Shown: piece by piece, positions 1 to 6,894 of the stretch
Position numbering within the stretch: the first letter of the stretch is position 1
How the letters are laid out: the number at the start of each line of letters is the position of its first letter
NCBI GenBank assembly: GCA_020435185.1
Contig: JAGRAA010000034.1
Coordinates: 1 to 9,178 of the forward strand
Length of the DNA: 9,178 nt
Direction of reading: 5' to 3'
DNA from: Bdellovibrionales bacterium
GTDB taxonomy: Bacteria; Bdellovibrionota; Bdellovibrionia; Bdellovibrionales; UBA1609
Made by a program: the position numbers and the translations under genes
The notes under the pieces: generated by a model
What the model saw: only the letters and a program-made list of their open reading frames with translations
What the model was told of the DNA's origin: nothing
Databases searched by the model: none

Positions 1-248
1 ACTTTTGGGCTCCCTGGTGTGGTCCCTGCAAAATGTTTGCTCCTCATTTTCAGCAAGTTGCTGAACAAGATGCAGAAGAATATGTTTTTGTAAAAGTAAA
101 TACCCAGGCTCATCCCACTGCCGGGGCTCAATATGGAGTTCGAGGAATTCCCACTTTAGCTGTTTTTAACAGAGGAAATGAAGTAAAAAGAGTTTCGGGA
201 GCTATGCAGGCCTCGCAATTTAAGCAATGGCTAAAAGACGTACGCTAG
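1..248 (+). CDS. Thioredoxin (thioredoxin-2/TrxC-like), 5' end missing
   Basis: This is a thiol-disulfide oxidoreductase that reduces disulfides in cytoplasmic proteins and is itself recharged by thioredoxin reductase. Reading from base 3, the first visible residues are FWAPWCGPCK, the thioredoxin active site with its redox CxxC pair (codons at 18-29). The cis-proline loop appears as GIPT, with the proline codon at 150-152. The C-terminus (SGAMQASQFKQWLKD) is the usual last helix. Eighty-one residues are visible, so a standard thioredoxin would lack about 25 at the N-terminus and a zinc-ribbon TrxC about 60. The segment KVNTQAHPTAGAQYGVRGIPT resembles TrxC more than TrxA, but the diagnostic N-terminal zinc-binding cysteines lie outside the window, so I give no symbol. 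The stop overlaps the stop of the convergent small gene by four bases. The family call is secure; the subtype is a guess. Confidence 0.95.
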   Translation, partial: FWAPWCGPCKMFAPHFQQVAEQDAEEYVFVKVNTQAHPTAGAQYGVRGIPTLAVFNRGNEVKRVSGAMQASQFKQWLKDVR

Positions 249-472
249 TTGCGTATTCGTGATTGAGCTCTAGCCTTGCTTTCTTCAAGAGGAGATAGGG
301 TATCATTTTTTTGTACAGTGGTCCCATATATAGGTTCTTGTGCCTTTTCAATGGATTTTAGCTCAGCAGACTGTATATTTGAGTCACTTTGGCTGGTTTG
401 CCACCAAGTTAAAATCCCCGCCATCAGAACAAATGAAAACTTACTAGCTAATCTTTTATCATTTTTAAACAC
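245..472 (-). CDS. Small membrane-anchored or secreted protein, function unknown
   Basis: I do not recognise this 75-residue protein. It starts with GTG (472-470). The upstream minus-strand sequence reads AAGGAGACCCGTT before the GTG, an almost ideal Shine-Dalgarno site at good spacing, which is the main reason to accept it as a gene. Residues 1-11 are basic (Lys3, Lys6, Arg7, Lys11), and 12-25 form a hydrophobic stretch (FSFVLMAGILTWW) that could be a single transmembrane anchor or an uncleaved signal peptide. The remaining 50 residues are polar, rich in Ser, Gln, Glu and Lys, with no cysteine, and end in a short charged helix (EESKARAQSRIRN). The topology therefore suggests a short polar tail outside the cytoplasm. 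It converges on the thioredoxin gene with a four-base overlap. A plus-strand ORF covers the same bases but has only a TTG start and no ribosome site. Confidence 0.6.
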   Translation of the reverse strand: MFKNDKRLASKFSFVLMAGILTWWQTSQSDSNIQSAELKSIEKAQEPIYGTTVQKNDTLSPLEESKARAQSRIRN

Positions 473-655
473 AACGGGTCTCCTTGAAACAAACTACTCT
501 AACGTCTCGGCATTTTTTCTGGAATCTAAATAAAGTTCTCATATTAATACGCTGCTTGCGTTACAGATATCGAATGGACAAGATTGAGCTTTTAGGGCGG
601 ATAGCCAAATAAAATCTAAAAGTCATGGCCGCATTGCTCTTTAGTACAATTTGCT

Positions 656-685
656 TTGAGTTTAAAAGTTATTGTGTTTTACAAT
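656..685 (+). promoter_or_regulatory. Predicted sigma70-type promoter for the M3/M28 peptidase operon
   Basis: TTGAGT (656-661) and TACAAT (680-685) are separated by 18 bases, matching the -35 and -10 consensus at 4/6 and 5/6. Transcription would begin near 692, giving an 18-base leader that carries the AGGGGG ribosome site before the ATG at 710. A second TACAAT at 645-650 has no convincing -35 box. The rest of the 473-709 intergenic stretch shows no RNA gene or strong repeat. Confidence 0.5.
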
Positions 686-709
686 AAGATGCTTTTTTTA
701 GGGGGATGT

Positions 710-2806
710 ATGTTCAAATTTATTTCGTATTTTTCTTTTGTTTTTACCGTTATTTTAATAGGAACAACGAGTTGTTCTCACAAGCAAAAAATCGAACCAT
801 TTAGGATTTTAGCTCAGGAACACAATGAGAAGATTTCCGTTCCTGATTTAAATCTATCTTCTCAGCAAATCAAAGAGTTGTGGCAGACTCAAAAAGATTT
901 AACGACTAAAAAGTTAGATCAAATTGGTGAGATCTCTGAGGATAAAATTAATTTCAAAAACACTATGTTGGCGATAGAAGCATCTTACAATGAAGCGGGA
1001 AACGTCATTAGAAAAATTAGTTTCTTGATGAATACCTCCCCCAACGAGACTGTTCGAAATGCTGCTAAAGAGCAAATAGAAGATTTTGATAAATGGGAGA
1101 TCCAACAATCTTACCGAGAAGACTTATATAAAGCCGTAAAAGTCTTATCGAAGAAAAAGTTAAAGTTGGATAGAGAAGACCAAAGACTTTTAGATGAAAC
1201 ATTGGTGGATTATAAATTGTTGGGATTACATTTGCCAAAATGGAAACAAAACAAGTTAAAAGAATTGAAAGAGAAGTTGGCTAAGCTTGAATTGGATTTT
1301 ACAAATAACATTAAAAATGCAGAACAAATTTTAAATCTTACAAAAGAGCAATTGAAAGGGGTTCCCCAAGACTATTTGGATAAATGGATTCAATCGAATG
1401 GTTTATATAAAGTGGATGCAAAGATTTTTGCCGATTATGCGCCAATAATGAAATTTGCAGAAGATCCTGAAATTAGAAAAGCTGTATTAACAAAAAGAAG
1501 CCAGACGGCAATGGATACAAATCTAGAATTACTACAAAAAATTGTGGCTTATAGATCTGAAGTAGCCACTTTGCTAGGATTTAAAACTTGGGCCGAAAGT
1601 AAGTTGGTTAAGAAAATGGCGAAGAATTCTAAAACTGTTTTAGAGTTCTTAGCCAACTTAGATAAAGGTCTTTATCCAAAACTCGATGGAGAACTTAAAG
1701 AAATTGAGAGTAAAAAACGAGAGGTGTTGAAAGACCCTAAGGCAAAATTGAATTTATGGGATGTGCCATTTTATTTCAATTTAATTTCAAAAGAAAAATA
1801 TAATGTGGATTCGGAAGAGGTTAAAAAATATTTTTCTCTTAATGAGTCCATAGAGGGAATGTTTAATATTTATCAAAAAATATTTGGGGTAAAATTTTAC
1901 GAAATTGAACCTCCTTATAAGTGGACCGATGATATTCAGTTGTTTCTAGTGGAAGACACTCAGACAAAGAAGCCGTTGGGCTTATTTTATTTAGATCTTT
2001 ATCCTAGAAAAGGAAAATATGGCCATTTTGCTCAATTTACTATTATTAAAGGCGGGAGAGACCTTGATGGTGTCGATCAGCGTCCAACAGTGGCTTTGGT
2101 TTGTAACTTTTCAAAACCGACGAGTTCTACACCTTCATTGTTGAGCCACTCTGATTTAGAAACATTATTTCATGAGTTTGGCCATGCTATGCATTCAATC
2201 CTAAGTACTGCGAACAGACCGTCTTTGTCTGGAACATCTGTACCTTGGGATTTTGTGGAGGCTCCCTCACAAATGTTAGAAAATTGGACCTGGGATAAGA
2301 ATGTGCTAGATACTTTTGCGAGACATTACAAAGATAAGTCTAAAAAATTTCCGGCAGACTTATTAGAGCGTATGGAGCAGGTGAGAAAAGCTAATACGGG
2401 ACAATCCTATATGTTTCAGCTCGCTATTGCAGAAATAGACATGAAGCTTCATAGTCTTAGAAAAGGGCAAAAAGTAGACGCGTTGAAATTATCTAATAAG
2501 ATTTTTGAGCGAGCTTCCGGCCTTCCGTTAATTCCAGGAACAGCTTCGGTGGCACGAATAGGTCATTTGATGGGTTATGATGCTGGTTATTATGGATATC
2601 TATGGGCAGAGTCGATTTCTGAAGATATGGCAGAGGTTTTCAGAAACAGTAAATATGGTTTTCTTGATGAAGAGGTCGGGATGAAATTAAGAAATGAAAT
2701 TTATGCTCCAGGTGACAGTCGTGATATTAATGAGTCTATTGAGAAATTTTTAGGTCGAAAAAGATCGATAAAGCCTTTCTTGAAAAAATTAGGTTTACAG
2801 GAGTAG
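710..2806 (+). CDS. M3-family zinc oligopeptidase, predicted lipoprotein
   Basis: This is a metallopeptidase of the thimet oligopeptidase / oligopeptidase A / Dcp family (MEROPS M3), which cleaves short peptides and not folded proteins. Numbered from ATG 710 (698 residues), the zinc site is HEFGH at 488-492, with the third ligand Glu517 in WDFVEAPSQMLENW, exactly 28 residues after Glu489 as in the family. The substrate-binding tyrosine loop GYDAGYYGYLW spans 622-632. Length is normal for M3A enzymes. The N-terminus is a signal peptide (FISYFSFVFTVILIG) ending in TTSC with Cys22, a plausible lipobox, and Ser23 follows, so an outer-membrane lipoprotein is likely by E. coli rules. Most bacterial M3 enzymes are cytoplasmic, so export is notable. 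I chose ATG 710 because AGGGGG (700-705) precedes it and a predicted promoter lies just upstream; in-frame TTG 656 falls inside that promoter. The M28 peptidase gene follows after 21 bases. Confidence 0.93.
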   Translation: MFKFISYFSFVFTVILIGTTSCSHKQKIEPFRILAQEHNEKISVPDLNLSSQQIKELWQTQKDLTTKKLDQIGEISEDKINFKNTMLAIEASYNEAGNVIRKISFLMNTSPNETVRNAAKEQIEDFDKWEIQQSYREDLYKAVKVLSKKKLKLDREDQRLLDETLVDYKLLGLHLPKWKQNKLKELKEKLAKLELDFTNNIKNAEQILNLTKEQLKGVPQDYLDKWIQSNGLYKVDAKIFADYAPIMKFAEDPEIRKAVLTKRSQTAMDTNLELLQKIVAYRSEVATLLGFKTWAESKLVKKMAKNSKTVLEFLANLDKGLYPKLDGELKEIESKKREVLKDPKAKLNLWDVPFYFNLISKEKYNVDSEEVKKYFSLNESIEGMFNIYQKIFGVKFYEIEPPYKWTDDIQLFLVEDTQTKKPLGLFYLDLYPRKGKYGHFAQFTIIKGGRDLDGVDQRPTVALVCNFSKPTSSTPSLLSHSDLETLFHEFGHAMHSILSTANRPSLSGTSVPWDFVEAPSQMLENWTWDKNVLDTFARHYKDKSKKFPADLLERMEQVRKANTGQSYMFQLAIAEIDMKLHSLRKGQKVDALKLSNKIFERASGLPLIPGTASVARIGHLMGYDAGYYGYLWAESISEDMAEVFRNSKYGFLDEEVGMKLRNEIYAPGDSRDINESIEKFLGRKRSIKPFLKKLGLQE

Positions 2807-2827
2807 CGAAGCGTTTAGGGGGAAAAG

Positions 2828-4648
2828 ATGAGATCTGTTCTATTTACGAGCTGTTTATTAAGCAGCTTATTGTTATTGGTGGGTGTAAGCTTTCAGACGT
2901 CAACAGTTGTTTTAGATGAAATTGCACAGTTAACTTATGAGGGACGGGGAGTGGGGACTCAGGGCCTTAATGAGGCAAGGGATTTTTTGGTTTCAAAATT
3001 CAAGCAAAATGGTTTGTTCGGTGGTCTTGATGATCAAGGTTATGAGCAAAATGTTTCTGTGTTTTTGAATAATCGTTTAGGAGAAAAAAACAATTTATCT
3101 TTTTCTGAAGATTTTATTCCTTTAGCCATTTCTAGATCCGGTGATTTAAAAGAAAAAGATCTGGTGTTTGTTGGATACGGAATTTCTTATAGATCTGGTG
3201 AAAGCATTATCTATGATGATTACGAAGGGATAGATGTAAAAGGGAAGATTGTAGTGGCTATGTTTGGGGATCCTGCCATTGGGAATCCAGACTCAGCATT
3301 TAAAGATCCGTCTTTGTATCATTACTCTCAAAGTCTCTACAAAGCTCAAAACGCAGCCCTTCACGGTGCAGAGGGATTACTTTTGGTAAGAAGCCCTTTA
3401 AGTTTTCCTGAGGGTCAAGAAGAACCAAAATTAGAATTTAATGGAAGACAAGGAGGAGGAACGGTTTTTGATCTTGTTGTGGGGCAAACCACTATCAAAG
3501 CTATAAATGGTATTCTTAAAGATAGAAATTTACTATCTGTTCAAAGAGAAATTGCTCAAACTCAAAAACCGAAAAGTTTTATTATTCAGCAGTCTGCATC
3601 TATGGAAATAGATCTTGTTCGGGAAATTGGAAATGTTCAAAATATAGTTGTAAAAAAAATAGGAGAAGATCCAGTTTTAAAAGATGAGTTTATTGTTGTA
3701 GGGGCTCATTATGATCATTTGGGCTATGGCTTTGAGAATTCGACAGATCCTCATGGAGCAGGAAAAATCCATCCAGGTGCAGATGATAATGCTTCTGGAA
3801 CTGAGGCGGTATTTCAAATAGCTAAATGGGCAAAGGGAATTAAAACTTCAAGATCTCTATTGTTTGTTTTGTTTTCTGCTGAAGAGGTGGGTTTAGTGGG
3901 TTCCAGCCATTTTGTTGAGAATTTGCCCATTGCTGAAAATCAAAAGGTTGTGGCCATGCTCAATTTAGATATGGTCGGAAGGATGAGCGACGATAAGCTT
4001 TATGTTATGGGTTCAGATACTGCCTTTGAATTTAAAGATGTTATGGATAATATTGATCTTCAGGATAGTTTAAATGTTGAAATTTTAAATTCAGCAAATG
4101 GAAATTCTGATCATGCTCCTTTTTGGGATCAAAAAATTCCCGCTTTATTTTTTACCACTGGCGGACACGAAGATTATCATAAGCCCAGCGATACAGTTGA
4201 AAAAATTAACCGAGAGGGACTTCTTAAAGTGGTTCGTTATGCTGAGAAAGTAGTAGATAAAATATCTAGTGTGGATCAGTCTTTAACTTATAACCCTGAA
4301 AGTGAAAGAAATAGACAGCGTAACCCGAATGAAAATAGAGGATATGGTGTTTTATTTGGATCTCGTCCACAAATGCCTCAGCCTGATAATATTCATGGGG
4401 TGCTTCTGGCGGGAGTTAGAGAAGATACTCCAGCCTCTCGTTCTGGTCTACAGGGTGGCGATATATTGATAGGAATAGGCGAGATAGAAGTTAATAATCT
4501 TTATGATTTTGTTTTTGCATTAAGGTATTTTCGTCCAGGAGATAAGGTAATTATACGTTGGGTGAGAGAAGACTCTATTATGCAAGGAGAAACGATTCTA
4601 TTACAGAGGGAAAATAGCTTTCTGGCAAATGACGAGTTACTTTATTGA
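2828..4648 (+). CDS. Exported M28-family aminopeptidase with PA-like insert and C-terminal PDZ domain
   Basis: This is a co-catalytic two-zinc exopeptidase that removes N-terminal residues from peptides. The predicted signal peptide (residues 1 to about 24, LLSSLLLLVGVSF core) is followed by the M28 N-terminal region. A PA-type insert lies roughly at 95-230 (VFVGYGI, VKGKIVVAMFGDP, GAEGLLLV). The full M28 ligand set is present: His294 (GAHYDHLG), Asp319 (HPGADDNASG), catalytic Glu352 with ligand Glu353 (FSAEEVGLVGS), Asp381 (LNLDMVGR) and His451 (DYHKPSDT). Residues about 520-600 form a PDZ domain (DTPASRSGLQGGDILIGIG), which usually binds C-terminal tails or tunes activity. The ATG follows AGGGGG (2817-2822) at five-base spacing. 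It lies 21 bases after the M3 gene with no promoter between, so an operon is likely, and the two enzymes could act in sequence on external peptides. Its last 12 bases overlap the convergent permease gene. The exact signal-peptide cleavage site is unclear. Confidence 0.94.
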   Translation: MRSVLFTSCLLSSLLLLVGVSFQTSTVVLDEIAQLTYEGRGVGTQGLNEARDFLVSKFKQNGLFGGLDDQGYEQNVSVFLNNRLGEKNNLSFSEDFIPLAISRSGDLKEKDLVFVGYGISYRSGESIIYDDYEGIDVKGKIVVAMFGDPAIGNPDSAFKDPSLYHYSQSLYKAQNAALHGAEGLLLVRSPLSFPEGQEEPKLEFNGRQGGGTVFDLVVGQTTIKAINGILKDRNLLSVQREIAQTQKPKSFIIQQSASMEIDLVREIGNVQNIVVKKIGEDPVLKDEFIVVGAHYDHLGYGFENSTDPHGAGKIHPGADDNASGTEAVFQIAKWAKGIKTSRSLLFVLFSAEEVGLVGSSHFVENLPIAENQKVVAMLNLDMVGRMSDDKLYVMGSDTAFEFKDVMDNIDLQDSLNVEILNSANGNSDHAPFWDQKIPALFFTTGGHEDYHKPSDTVEKINREGLLKVVRYAEKVVDKISSVDQSLTYNPESERNRQRNPNENRGYGVLFGSRPQMPQPDNIHGVLLAGVREDTPASRSGLQGGDILIGIGEIEVNNLYDFVFALRYFRPGDKVIIRWVREDSIMQGETILLQRENSFLANDELLY

Positions 4649-5692
4649 TTTTATATATTCTAATTTTAATTCGATGAATAGGTTCTTTAATATCGCAGCC
4701 AAGGGAATAGCGACAAGCATGCCAAAGAGTCCTGCGATATTTCCACCGATGATCAATGATAACATGGTCATTAGAGCGCTTAGGCCGACTTTATTTCCCA
4801 CTAATTTTGGCGTGATAAACATTCCTTCCATGGCTTGTACGATTAAAAAAACAAGGATCAGACCAACTATGGTTTCTGTTCCAGAGTAATTAGCAAAGGC
4901 CATCATTAACGAAGTGGCAAATCCCACTGAAAAACCAACATAGGGAATAATACTTAAGAGACCAGTGATGATCCCAATAAGTAATCCAAATCTTAAACCG
5001 ACTAAGCTGAGCCCTATGCCATATAAACAGCTTAAAATTAAAGCGACGAGAAGTTGCCCCCTGATATATCCGCTAAGGACTACATTGGCGAGCTGTAGGT
5101 ATCGTTTTATTTTGATTTTCCAAAAGTTAGGAATATAGGAAGTTAACTCTTCTTTTATTTTTTCATAATCGTTGATTATATAGAATAAAAAAAGTGGCAC
5201 TAAGAAGAGGTTTATTAACCCCAAAAACCAAGAGAGTAAATCTGTAAAAAAATGTGAGAGAAACCCTGAGGCTTTATTGATTAAATTTGCAGAAACCTTT
5301 TCAGAGTTTTGAGCCAAGAAGCTTTCTATTTGTCCTCTGCTTAAATCTATGTTTACTCCATAATTTTTTAGAAAAAACTCTAATTTTTTTAATGCAATCA
5401 GTGAATTTTCTGGGAGCTCTTGAATAAATGTTTTAGACTCGGAAATTATCTGTGGAACAAGAAGCGCAAGCAGCAAAATTAAAAAAAATGCACAGACAGT
5501 TAATACAACAGCAAGAGAAATCGTTCTGGGAATTCCCTTTGACTCAAGCTTTTCTACAATGGGAAAAATAAGATAAGCCAGAGAAAAAGAAATAATAAGC
5601 GGATAAAGAGCACTCCCTAAACCGATCATTAAAAAGGCAATAATTAAAAAAATACTTAGTACAACTAACGGGCTTTTGATTTTATCAGTCAT
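4637..5692 (-). CDS. AI-2E family transporter (PerM / UPF0118-type membrane permease)
   Basis: This is an integral inner-membrane protein of the AI-2 exporter superfamily. Members include the TqsA autoinducer exporter and Na+/H+ antiporters, so the substrate cannot be read from sequence. The 351 residues show the family plan. Two N-terminal membrane segments (about 8-45) and a third (57-80) are followed by a soluble region to about 145, then a hydrophobic segment (152-173), then the conserved C-terminal half. Diagnostic stretches are GYIRGQLLVALILSCLYGIG (208-227), GLLSIIPYVG (244-253), ITPKLVGNKVGLS (293-305) and GMLVAIPLAAILK (324-336). The ATG at 5692 is preceded by ACTAGGTA, a modest ribosome site formed by the stop region of the upstream TerB-like gene three bases away, so translational coupling is likely. 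The gene ends inside the 3' end of the M28 gene (12-base convergent overlap). Family confidence is high; quorum-signal export is not implied. Confidence 0.92.
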   Translation of the reverse strand: MTDKIKSPLVVLSIFLIIAFLMIGLGSALYPLIISFSLAYLIFPIVEKLESKGIPRTISLAVVLTVCAFFLILLLALLVPQIISESKTFIQELPENSLIALKKLEFFLKNYGVNIDLSRGQIESFLAQNSEKVSANLINKASGFLSHFFTDLLSWFLGLINLFLVPLFLFYIINDYEKIKEELTSYIPNFWKIKIKRYLQLANVVLSGYIRGQLLVALILSCLYGIGLSLVGLRFGLLIGIITGLLSIIPYVGFSVGFATSLMMAFANYSGTETIVGLILVFLIVQAMEGMFITPKLVGNKVGLSALMTMLSLIIGGNIAGLFGMLVAIPLAAILKNLFIELKLEYIKSIK

Positions 5693-5695
5693 TAC

Positions 5696-6142
5696 CTAGT
5701 TTCCGCTGAATCGGCTAAAAAAATCACCGAGTTTTTCTTGAAAAGTTCTATTTTGATGTTTTCTTTCAAAATCTTCTACTGTTTTATCTAAATCTTTCAT
5801 CGTTTTGACAAAATCAACCTTGTCCGTGGTTTTAATTTTTAAGGTGTCGAAAATTTTTGTTTCTTGCTCTTGAAAGACTCCATCACTCCAGAAGAGGAGT
5901 CTAGCGAAGTAAATAAAATGAGATCTATCGGCAGGGTCAGTGATTAAAGGGTAGAATTCATTAACATTTTTTGCAGAGTTAAGATCTGTTTTCAAAATAT
6001 TTTTTTGTTCTTGTGAAAAGGGAATTCGATCTAAATATTCGTTGATAAACTTAACTTCATCTTCGTGCATTAAATTATCTACGTGGACAAGAGCGATGAG
6101 GCTTCTCCACATGTTAAATTTACTGTCATCTACGTTTTTCAT
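5696..6142 (-). CDS. TerB-like small helical protein
   Basis: A 148-residue, probably cytoplasmic protein with no signal peptide or membrane segment. Residues 10-100 look like a TerB/DUF533-type all-helical domain. MWRSLIALVHVDNLMHEDEV carries an acidic first motif (Asp22, Glu27, Asp28, Glu29), and FARLLFWSDGVFQEQETKIF carries a second (Asp87-Gly88, Glu91, Glu94), as in the metal-binding helices of TerB. TerB proteins are linked to membrane-associated stress responses and tellurite resistance, but many homologues have no known role. The C-terminal 40 residues are charged and probably helical. The start is well supported: AAGGAGTTATT lies directly before ATG 6142, with a promoter upstream. The permease gene follows after three bases, so the two probably form one operon, and a role in regulating or assembling the permease is a reasonable inference. 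No other ter genes are present, so a tellurite-resistance label would overreach. Confidence 0.62.
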   Translation of the reverse strand: MKNVDDSKFNMWRSLIALVHVDNLMHEDEVKFINEYLDRIPFSQEQKNILKTDLNSAKNVNEFYPLITDPADRSHFIYFARLLFWSDGVFQEQETKIFDTLKIKTTDKVDFVKTMKDLDKTVEDFERKHQNRTFQEKLGDFFSRFSGN

Positions 6143-6159
6143 AATAACTCCTTTTTATA

Positions 6160-6188
6160 AGGATATTTCTTAGTAGATCGATTGACAA
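6160..6188 (-). promoter_or_regulatory. Predicted promoter for the TerB-like / permease operon
   Basis: On the minus strand TTGTCA (6188-6183) and TATCCT (6165-6160) are separated by 17 bases. Transcription would begin near 6153, leaving a very short leader holding AAGGAG before the ATG at 6142. The -35 box overlaps that of the rightward promoter. Confidence 0.45.
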
Positions 6189-6209
6189 CTATCTTACATA
6201 GTTTACAAA
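6182..6209 (+). promoter_or_regulatory. Predicted promoter for the exported NADAR gene
   Basis: A perfect -35 consensus TTGACA (6182-6187) is followed after 16 bases by TACAAA (6204-6209), a 4/6 match to the -10 box. Transcription would start near 6216, immediately before the run AAAAAGGGGGG that serves as the ribosome site for ATG 6230. Confidence 0.5.
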
Positions 6210-6229
6210 GAATTTAAAAAGGGGGGACA

Positions 6230-6892
6230 ATGAAATTTAAGGGAAAAAGGCTTTTCTTGGTTTCACTTTTGTGTATATCCACGCTTGTTGAGGCTAAAGG
6301 TTATCCTGATCATTGGTGGAAGGTTGTTGATCAGAAAGAGGCAAAATGGTGGGAGGTGCTTCCTCAAAAGGCTCAGCCAGGAGAAGTCGTCTTATCTAAA
6401 AGAAACGAATTAGGATTGTTGTCTAACTTTGCAGCGACTCCATTTGTGTTGGATGGGAAAAGGTACGCAAGCTTAGAAGGTTTTTGGCAGATGATGCTTT
6501 ACCCTGAGAGCTCCAATGATCAGAGAATAAATAAAAAAGTCCAATGGAAGTATACAAGAGAGCAAGTGGCCCATATGGTTGCCTTTGAAGCAAAAAAAGC
6601 CGGAGATTTGGCTTACAATAATATGAAAATTCTTGGAATTAACTATGTGACTTATCAAGGAAAAAAAATAATCTATAAAACTTCTGAAAAAGGCGATCAT
6701 TATAAGCTTATCTTAAGAGCCACTTTAGCGAAATTAGAACAAAACCCTAAGGTTCAAGCTGTGTTGATGCAAACAAAAGGGTTGAGATTGGTGCCAGATC
6801 ATGTTCAGCCATTAGATGCTCCGCCGAGTTGGAAATATCATAAGATCTATATGGAAATTCGAGATAAGGATCTGTTAAAGCAGACCCTATGA
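6230..6892 (+). CDS. NADAR/YbiA-like domain protein with signal peptide
   Basis: NADAR (DUF1768) proteins are N-glycosidases. E. coli YbiA acts on riboflavin-pathway intermediates, and other members remove ADP-ribose from guanine. Here GLLSNFAATPFVLDGKRYAS (62-81) matches the family start, and LEGFWQMM follows where relatives have (V)EHYFQAQ: Glu83 and Gln87 are kept but the usual His is Gly84. The AKKAG helix (121-125) and the ending LRATLAKLEQNPKVQAVL...TKGLRLVPDH...PPSWKY fit the C-terminal half. The usual glycine-rich GxGxNxLG segment after the Trp is not visible, so activity is uncertain. Residues 1-22 form a Sec signal peptide (RLFLVSLLCISTLVEA, cut after VEA), which is unexpected for an enzyme of cytoplasmic nucleotides. 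The mature N-terminus has two Trp pairs (29-30 and 40-41). The ATG follows AAGGGGGGACA. It is divergent from the TerB-like gene and ends two bases from the amidohydrolase gene. Confidence 0.75.
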   Translation: MKFKGKRLFLVSLLCISTLVEAKGYPDHWWKVVDQKEAKWWEVLPQKAQPGEVVLSKRNELGLLSNFAATPFVLDGKRYASLEGFWQMMLYPESSNDQRINKKVQWKYTREQVAHMVAFEAKKAGDLAYNNMKILGINYVTYQGKKIIYKTSEKGDHYKLILRATLAKLEQNPKVQAVLMQTKGLRLVPDHVQPLDAPPSWKYHKIYMEIRDKDLLKQTL

Positions 6893-6894
6893 TT

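Noticed and set aside
276..533. Plus-strand ORF of 85 codons
   Set aside because: It starts at a TTG without a ribosome site and is antisense to the small minus-strand gene, which has a near-ideal site and a sensible membrane topology.
596..632. Possible terminator or RNA stem (GCGG paired with CCGC)
   Set aside because: The stem is only four bases with a long loop and no T-run, so chance is the simpler explanation.
656..709. Longer N-terminus for the M3 peptidase from TTG 656
   Set aside because: The extension has no ribosome site, falls on the predicted promoter, and would bury the signal peptide behind 18 residues.
914..1108. Minus-strand ORF of 64 codons inside the M3 gene
   Set aside because: It is a shadow of the coding frame on the other strand with no ribosome site or recognisable content.
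4629..4889. Plus-strand ORF of 86 codons over the permease 3' end
   Set aside because: It is antisense to the strongly conserved C-terminal membrane segments of the permease and has no independent support.
5696..6142. Tellurite-resistance gene label for the TerB-like protein
   Set aside because: The similarity is to the general TerB-like fold only, and no other ter genes are in the window.
6473..6700. Minus-strand ORF of 75 codons within the NADAR gene
   Set aside because: Antisense shadow of a gene with a clear start, signal peptide and domain match.
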